DNA from: Clostridia bacterium
Lineage (GTDB): Bacteria; Bacillota; Clostridia; TANB77; CAG-508
Length of the DNA stretch: 10,494 bases
Assembly: GCA_900754285.1 (NCBI GenBank)
Contig: CAAECB010000018.1
Coordinates: 1-10,494 of the forward strand
Direction: 5' to 3'
In this document: positions 6,137 through 10,494 of the stretch, one piece after another
How the letters are laid out: each line of letters starts with the position of its first letter
Numbering within the stretch: the first letter of the stretch is position 1
The notes under the pieces: generated by a model
Seen by the model: only the letters and a program-made list of their open reading frames with translations
The model's database searches: none
Told to the model about the DNA's origin: nothing
Translations under genes and position numbers: made by a program

Positions 6137-6171
6137 AAGGTGTTTTTTGAGTCCGTCCCCAAAAACACCTT
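6137..6171 (-). repeat. REP-like hairpin copy D (right half of pair 2)
   Basis: Inverted relative to copy C: its reverse complement matches C over 33 nt without mismatch. Its own stem is AAGGTGTTTTT (6137-6147) with AAAAACACCTT (6161-6171). Copies C and D flank a 43-nt spacer (6094-6136), forming a REPIN-like unit. The rlmN ribosome site AGGAAAGGA follows directly at 6172-6180. Confidence 0.85.
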
Positions 6172-6187
6172 AGGAAAGGATTAAAAA

Positions 6188-7213
6188 ATGAAAAATATAA
6201 AAGATTATAATTTAGAAGAATTGAAAAAAGAGTTACAAACTATTAATGAGAAACCATTTAGAGCAGAACAGATATTCAAATGGTTATATCAGGAAAAAGT
6301 AAAAAGTTTTGATGAAATGACAAATTTGTCTTTAGATTTAAGAGAGAAATTAAAGCAAAATTATACAATTTGCAATTATAATATTTTAAAAAAGCAAGAG
6401 TCTAAAGATGGCACAATTAAATATTTGTTTGATGTGTTAGATGGAAATGCTATAGAAACTGTGCTTATGAGTTATCATCATGGTTATAGTATTTGTGTTT
6501 CTTCACAAATAGGCTGCAAAATGGGATGTAAGTTTTGTGCATCTACTGGGATAAATTTTATAAGAAGTTTGACTAGTGGGGAAATTGTTGAACAAATTAT
6601 TGCTGTTGAGCAAGACCAAAATATTCGTATTTCAAATGTTGTGTTTATGGGAATTGGTGAACCTTTGGATAATTATGATAATGTTGTTAATGCTATACAT
6701 ATTATTAATAATCCTAAAGGACTTAATATTGGTGCTAGACATATTAGTGTTTCTACAAGTGGATTGGTGCCTAAAATTTATCAATTGGCTGATGAAAATA
6801 TTCAATGTACTTTGTCTATTTCTTTACATGCTACAAATAATGAAAAAAGAAGTGCAATGATGCCTATAAATAATGCGTATCCAATAGAAGAGTTGATTCA
6901 GGCTTGTAAAGATTACATTGCTAAAACTAATCGTCGTATTTCTTTTGAATATGCGTTGGCTAAAGATAATAATGATAATTTAGATGATGCTAAAGAATTG
7001 GTTAAGTTGTTAAAAGGTATGTTATGCCATGTTAATTTGATTCCTATTAATAAGATTGAAAATGGTCAATATAGTAAGTCTACAAATGAAAATATTATGA
7101 AGTTTAGAGATTACTTAAATGATCATGGTATTGTTGCTACAATTAGAAGGGAACTTGGTTCAGATATTGATGCTGCTTGTGGTCAACTTAGAAGGAAAAA
7201 TTTGAAAGAATAG
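6188..7213 (+). CDS. rlmN: Dual-specificity 23S rRNA (A2503-C2) / tRNA (A37-C2) methyltransferase RlmN
   Basis: This radical SAM enzyme methylates carbon 2 of A2503 in the peptidyl-transferase centre and of A37 in some tRNAs; it acts in the cytoplasm. The 341 residues are typical. An N-terminal accessory domain (about 1-85, with F-R-A-E-Q-I-F-K-W-L) precedes the radical SAM barrel with CxxxCxxC at C110, C114 and C117. The two mechanistic cysteines are present: C103, equivalent to E. coli C118, and C331 in D-I-D-A-A-C-G-Q-L, equivalent to the methyl-carrying C355. M-G-I-G-E-P-L (154-160) binds SAM. C331 is also kept in the related Cfr, but context and whole-sequence features favour RlmN. ATG 6188 follows AGGAAAGGA by 7 nt. 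The upstream 128 nt is almost entirely the repeat pair, and no convincing promoter is seen there. Confidence 0.95.
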   Translation: MKNIKDYNLEELKKELQTINEKPFRAEQIFKWLYQEKVKSFDEMTNLSLDLREKLKQNYTICNYNILKKQESKDGTIKYLFDVLDGNAIETVLMSYHHGYSICVSSQIGCKMGCKFCASTGINFIRSLTSGEIVEQIIAVEQDQNIRISNVVFMGIGEPLDNYDNVVNAIHIINNPKGLNIGARHISVSTSGLVPKIYQLADENIQCTLSISLHATNNEKRSAMMPINNAYPIEELIQACKDYIAKTNRRISFEYALAKDNNDNLDDAKELVKLLKGMLCHVNLIPINKIENGQYSKSTNENIMKFRDYLNDHGIVATIRRELGSDIDAACGQLRRKNLKE

Positions 7214-7304
7214 ATATGGAAAAATATGAAAGAGTAAATTATAAAAATATTAATACAAGTATATGAAAAATAATGAATTTCTATAAAAAGTTGTAAATGT
7301 TTGA

Positions 7305-7353
7305 AAAAATGTAAAGCAAATTTAAAAAAATAAATAATTTGCTTTACATTTTT
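7305..7353. terminator. Bidirectional terminator between rlmN and spoIVA
   Basis: A perfect 18-bp stem (7305-7322 with 7336-7353) encloses a 13-nt A-rich loop. The arms end in A5 and T5, so either strand reads a stem finishing in a U-run. It sits between two convergent genes, 91 nt after the rlmN stop and 8 nt beyond the spoIVA stop, and probably serves both. Confidence 0.85.
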
Positions 7354-7361
7354 AACATTTA

Positions 7362-8840
7362 TCAAAGAATAATACAAATTAATCCACCAGAGCCCTCATT
7401 AACGATGCGTTCTAGAGTCTCTTGAAGTTTAAGTTGAGCATCTTCAGGCATTTTAGAAAGTTTAGTTTGCAAGCCCTCATTAACAAGTTCATGGAGACTT
7501 TTGCCAAAAATGTTAGACTCCCAGATTTTTTTAGGATCACTTTCGAATTCAGAAAGCAAATAATTAACTAATTCTTCAGACTGTTTTTCAGAGCCGACAA
7601 TAGGAGAAACTTCAGTAGTTACATTAGTTTTTATCATGTGAATAGAAGGTGCATTAGCACGTAATTTAACACCAAAGCGAGAGCCTTGTTTAACCATTTC
7701 AGGTTCTTCTAGTTCAAGTTCATCAATAGAAGGAGTAACTATACCATAACCTTTTCTATCAACTTCATCTAAGGCATAAGCGATTTTATCATAACGTTTT
7801 TTAGTAGAAGAAAGCTCACGTATAATTCCAAACAAATCACCTTCGTTTTGAACATCAACACCAGTAATTTCAGAAAGAACAGAATAAAATAGATTTTCTT
7901 TCAAGTCAATTTTTATATTAACAAAACCAGAACCTAGTTGAATGTTTTGCACAGTTGTATTTTCAATAATGTTAGTTTTTGCAATTTTTTGAGTGCAAGA
8001 AGAAACATCACGCAAAACTTTAATATCAGAAAAGGCATCTTTAATTTCATTTATTAATTCTGATTTTAAGGAATGATTAAAATCTAAACCATCTATCCAT
8101 CTTGGAAATTTTATAGCAATTCTTTCAACAGGAAATTCGTAAAGTACCTTAGAAAAAATAGTGTTTATATCTTCTATATTCAAATTTGAGCAATTCATAG
8201 GAATTACACTACATGTATATTTATCTGCCAAAGTTCTGGCCAATTCTTGTGTCTTAGAATCATTTGGGTCATAAGAATTTAGAACAATAACAAAAGGTTT
8301 ATTTAAAGCCTTTAATTCACTAACAACTCTTTCTTCTGCTTTTATATAGTCTTCACGAGGAATATCTGTAATAGTTCCATCTGTTGTGACTAAAATGCCA
8401 ATAGTTGAGTGTTCTTCAATTACTTTTTTGGTGCCTATTTCTGCGGCTTTTTCAAAAGGAATTTCTTCTTCTGACCATGGAGTTTTGACCATTCTAGGCA
8501 TGTCATCTTCTAAATATCCAATAGCATTATCTACTAGATATCCAACACAATCAACTAGTCTAGTTTTAAATTTTAGGTTGTTATCTAATGTGATTTCTAT
8601 GGCCTCATTTGGCACAAATTTGGGTTCTGTAGTCATAATAGTTTTTCCACCAGCACTTTGTGGTAGCTCATCTTTTGCTCTTTCTTTTTTGTATTCATTA
8701 TCAATGTTAGGAATGACTAATAAATCCATAAAGTTTTTTATAAATGTGGATTTACCAGTTCTTACAGGACCAACCACCCCAACATATATATCCCCATCGG
8801 TCCTTTTTGCGATGTCTTGATACAATCTTGTATTTTCCAT
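7362..8840 (-). CDS. spoIVA: Stage IV sporulation protein A, spore-coat basement ATPase
   Basis: SpoIVA is made in the mother cell, hydrolyses ATP, and polymerises on the outer forespore membrane as the base for coat assembly. It is a TRAFAC-class protein that became an ATPase. The 492 residues equal the B. subtilis length, and the functional residues fall at the same numbers: Walker A G-P-V-R-T-G-K-S-T (24-32, K30), the sensor threonines T70-T71 and the Walker-B-like aspartate D97 in L-V-D-C-V-G. The C-terminus ends G-S-G-G-L-I-C-I-I-L, the conserved tail linked to polymerisation and SpoVM localisation. AAGGAGG (8848-8854, minus strand) lies 7 nt before ATG. It is monocistronic here, divergent from the pyrophosphorylase gene. 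A sigma-E promoter is expected from Bacillus biology, but I could not find a convincing match upstream. Its presence implies a spore-former. Confidence 0.97.
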   Translation of the reverse strand: MENTRLYQDIAKRTDGDIYVGVVGPVRTGKSTFIKNFMDLLVIPNIDNEYKKERAKDELPQSAGGKTIMTTEPKFVPNEAIEITLDNNLKFKTRLVDCVGYLVDNAIGYLEDDMPRMVKTPWSEEEIPFEKAAEIGTKKVIEEHSTIGILVTTDGTITDIPREDYIKAEERVVSELKALNKPFVIVLNSYDPNDSKTQELARTLADKYTCSVIPMNCSNLNIEDINTIFSKVLYEFPVERIAIKFPRWIDGLDFNHSLKSELINEIKDAFSDIKVLRDVSSCTQKIAKTNIIENTTVQNIQLGSGFVNIKIDLKENLFYSVLSEITGVDVQNEGDLFGIIRELSSTKKRYDKIAYALDEVDRKGYGIVTPSIDELELEEPEMVKQGSRFGVKLRANAPSIHMIKTNVTTEVSPIVGSEKQSEELVNYLLSEFESDPKKIWESNIFGKSLHELVNEGLQTKLSKMPEDAQLKLQETLERIVNEGSGGLICIIL

Positions 8841-8942
8841 CTATATACCTCCTTCAACTTCATAAGAAAATGTTTGTACAAAATTACTTTACTTCATTTA
8901 TATTTATTTTGATTGATATATATTACAAGTTTGAAAAAAAAT

Positions 8943-8971
8943 TTGCAAAATTCAAATAAGTGTGGTAAAAT
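8943..8971 (+). promoter_or_regulatory. Sigma-A-type promoter for the UDP-sugar pyrophosphorylase gene
   Basis: TTGCAA (8943-8948), a 17-nt spacer and TAAAAT (8966-8971), with an extended -10 TG at 8963-8964. Transcription would start near 8978 and leave a leader of about 145 nt before ATG 9124. A weaker alternative -10, TAAAAT at 9045-9050, is nearer the gene but has a poor -35. No known riboswitch is recognised in the leader, which is A/T-rich with a short AT palindrome near 9069-9085. The rest of the divergent region (8841-9123) shows nothing else I can support. Confidence 0.6.
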
Positions 8972-9123
8972 TAAGCCAAATTTCTATAATTTTGTATGAA
9001 AAAATTACACAATTAAAAAAATGTAGAATAAGATGTAGTAATAGTAAAATCATTAGGTGACAATGTTAAAAAATTTTAAATTTTTCAAACCGAGTCTATG
9101 CCTTGAGAAAGGAATGAGATTAA

Positions 9124-10383
9124 ATGGATAAAGAACAAGAAGTAATTGCTATATTAAAAGAATATGGGCAAGAACATATAATAAAATTTCTTGAAAATTT
9201 GAATCCACAAGAAAAAGAAGAATTGGAAAATCAAATTTTAAAAATAGATTTTCATCAATTAACTGAATTGTATGAAAATGCTAAAAAACCAGTAGAAATA
9301 AAAGAAAATAAAATAGAAAAAATAGATTACATAGATAAACAAAAAATGAATATTATACAAAGGGAAGAGTTAGCTGACTTAGGGGGAAGTATAGTTTCAA
9401 GTGGAAAGTATGCAGTTGTTACAATGGCTGGAGGACAAGGAAGTAGATTAGAACATCCAGGTCCAAAAGGAACTTTTAGATTAGATGTTTATGGAAAAGG
9501 AAAATATCTTTTTGAAATATTAGTTGACAATTTAAAAGAAGCAAATAAAAGGTATCAAACAACTATACCATGGTATATAATGACTAGCAAGGAAAATCAT
9601 GATGAAACATATCAATTTCTAGAAAAAAATAATTATTTTGGATATGACAAAAATTATGTAACATTATTTGTGCAAGGGGAATTACCACTAGTTAGCTTAG
9701 ATGGAAAATTGCTAATAGGTAAAAATAAATTAGTAAAATTAGCATCTGATGGAAATGGTGGAACTTTTGCATCTTTAAGACTTTCAGGAGCTTTGGCTGA
9801 TATGAAAGAAAGAGGAGTTGAATGGGTATTTATTGGTAGTGTTGATAATGTTTTGCTAAAAATGGTTGATACTGTTTTATTAGGGTTTGCAATAGATAAA
9901 GGAGTTCAAATAGCATCAAAATCAATAGTAAAAGCAAATCCACATGAAAAGGTTGGAGTTTTTTGTAAAATGAATGGGCATCCTAAAGTTATTGAGTATT
10001 CAGAATTGCCAGAAAAAATGGCTGAAGAGATTGATGATGATGGCGAACTAAGATATGGTGAGTCACATGTTATGTGTAATTTGTTTACAATTGATGCTAT
10101 TGAAGAGATTAGTAAGCAGCCATTAATTTATCATAGTGCTATCAAGAAAAATTCTTATTTGGATGAAAATGGAAAAGAAGTTGTTCCTACTGAAAAGAAT
10201 TGTTATAAATTTGAGGCTTTTATTTTTGATGCTTTTACATTTTTTGATGATATTGCGATTTTGCGTGGTAAGAGGGAAGAGGATTTTGCTCCTGTGAAAA
10301 ATAAAGAGGGTGTTGATAGTCCTAAAACTGCAAAGGAGTTATACGAAAAGTATTGGAACTCTATGCAAAGGGTTGGAAGATAA
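9124..10383 (+). CDS. UDPGP-family UDP-sugar pyrophosphorylase (UDP-GlcNAc/UDP-Glc type, eukaryote-like)
   Basis: Members join UTP and a sugar-1-phosphate to give a UDP-sugar and pyrophosphate in the cytoplasm. The 419 residues carry the eukaryotic-type UDPGP layout: a helical N-terminal region (1-90), the nucleotide loop M-A-G-G-Q-G-S-R-L (101-109) and P-K-G (114-116), G-N-G-G (210-213), S-V-D-N-V-L (239-244), V-I-E-Y-S-E (289-294), Y-K-F-E-A-F-I-F-D (361-369) and R-E-E-D-F-A-P-V-K-N (384-393) followed by D-S-P. The last blocks resemble UAP1/AGX UDP-N-acetylhexosamine pyrophosphorylases more than GalU or GlmU, neither of which has this arrangement. Whether glucose-1-P, GlcNAc-1-P or several sugars are used cannot be read from sequence. 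AAAGGA ends 10 nt before ATG 9124, and a good promoter lies upstream. The stop codon lies inside a palindromic repeat that starts at 10372, so the last few residues (about R-V-G-R) are repeat-encoded. Confidence 0.88.
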   Translation: MDKEQEVIAILKEYGQEHIIKFLENLNPQEKEELENQILKIDFHQLTELYENAKKPVEIKENKIEKIDYIDKQKMNIIQREELADLGGSIVSSGKYAVVTMAGGQGSRLEHPGPKGTFRLDVYGKGKYLFEILVDNLKEANKRYQTTIPWYIMTSKENHDETYQFLEKNNYFGYDKNYVTLFVQGELPLVSLDGKLLIGKNKLVKLASDGNGGTFASLRLSGALADMKERGVEWVFIGSVDNVLLKMVDTVLLGFAIDKGVQIASKSIVKANPHEKVGVFCKMNGHPKVIEYSELPEKMAEEIDDDGELRYGESHVMCNLFTIDAIEEISKQPLIYHSAIKKNSYLDENGKEVVPTEKNCYKFEAFIFDAFTFFDDIAILRGKREEDFAPVKNKEGVDSPKTAKELYEKYWNSMQRVGR

Positions 10384-10494
10384 TTACAATTTTGGCTTCG
10401 TTAAATTTTATTTAAAACGCGGTTACATACACAAAGTATGCGCCCTTGCCTTTTAAATAAAATTTGCCTTGCCAAAATTTAATTCTTTTCCAAC
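10372..10494. repeat. Long palindromic element (second repeat family), to window edge
   Basis: The left arm (10372-10417) and the reverse complement of the right arm (10451-10494) align along their length: outer GTTGGAA/TTCCAAC, middle ATTTTGGC, and a perfect 15-nt inner AAATTTTATTTAAAA. The centre (10418-10450) holds a small hairpin CATAC-acaaa-GTATG. The left arm is repeated at 4140-4171. The arms end exactly at the last base of the window, so the element may be complete or continue. It could be a MITE-like or REPIN-like unit that also terminates transcription of the upstream gene. Confidence 0.72.

Noticed and set aside
6576..6860. 94-codon ORF within rlmN
   Set aside because: Out-of-frame reading of the rlmN radical SAM barrel; Leu/Ile/Met-rich artefact.
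8386..8959. Plus-strand ORFs antisense to spoIVA and its promoter region
   Set aside because: Mirror the codons of the strongly conserved SpoIVA ATPase domain; no ribosome site and no family match.
8841..8990. Sigma-E promoter for spoIVA
   Set aside because: Expected from Bacillus biology, but no -35/-10 pair with convincing consensus and spacing was found on the minus strand; not annotated.

Overview
The window looks like chromosome from an A+T-rich, spore-forming Clostridia-type Firmicute, probably one of the uncultured gut lineages. The evidence is the A/T-rich codon use, AGAAAGGA or GGAGG ribosome binding sites, a Firmicute-type 6S RNA, WhiA, and a full-length SpoIVA whose key residues sit at the same numbers as in Bacillus subtilis. 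Most of the content is housekeeping. The unusual material is the first 480 bases and two families of palindromic repeats at gene ends.

Layout. 1-483: C-terminal 160 residues of a secreted or surface-type protein. Its last part (about 331-456) is abruptly G+C-rich and A-poor, with a run of NNY codons, as expected for the variable region of a diversity-generating retroelement (DGR) target. No reverse transcriptase or template repeat is present here. 484-1036: no protein gene; a 6S RNA lies at about 715-905, followed by inverted repeats and a promoter for the next gene. 1040-4135: prmC (release factor methyltransferase), whiA (regulator, start overlapping the prmC stop) and hemW (radical SAM heme chaperone). 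4199-6059: a condensation/acyltransferase-fold protein overlapping a six-helix membrane protein, an apparent two-gene unit of unknown function. 6188-7213: rlmN (23S rRNA A2503 methyltransferase). 7305-7353: bidirectional terminator. 7362-8840 (minus): spoIVA. 8841-9123: divergent intergenic region with a good sigma-A-type promoter. 9124-10383: eukaryotic-type UDP-sugar pyrophosphorylase. 10372-10494: a palindromic element running to the window edge.

Repeats. A hairpin repeat with the loop core GGGGACGGAC occurs four times, as two inverted pairs (2795/2871 and 6057/6137). This resembles REPIN organisation: two inverted REPs of a REP/RAYT-type system. One pair is a near-perfect 33-nt inverted repeat; in the other the second copy has decayed. 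Stem arms differ between copies by compensatory changes. The left copy of each pair lies on the 3' end of a gene: it writes the last residues of WhiA in one case and contains the stop codon of the membrane protein in the other. A second, unrelated family (outer ends GTTGGAA/TTCCAAC) has a full palindrome at the end of the pyrophosphorylase gene and a left-arm-only copy after hemW.

Functional themes are translation (PrmC, RlmN), sporulation (SpoIVA, WhiA), heme trafficking (HemW), transcription control (6S RNA) and nucleotide-sugar supply. Apart from the tight prmC-whiA and acyltransferase-membrane pairs, there is no sign that the genes form one pathway.
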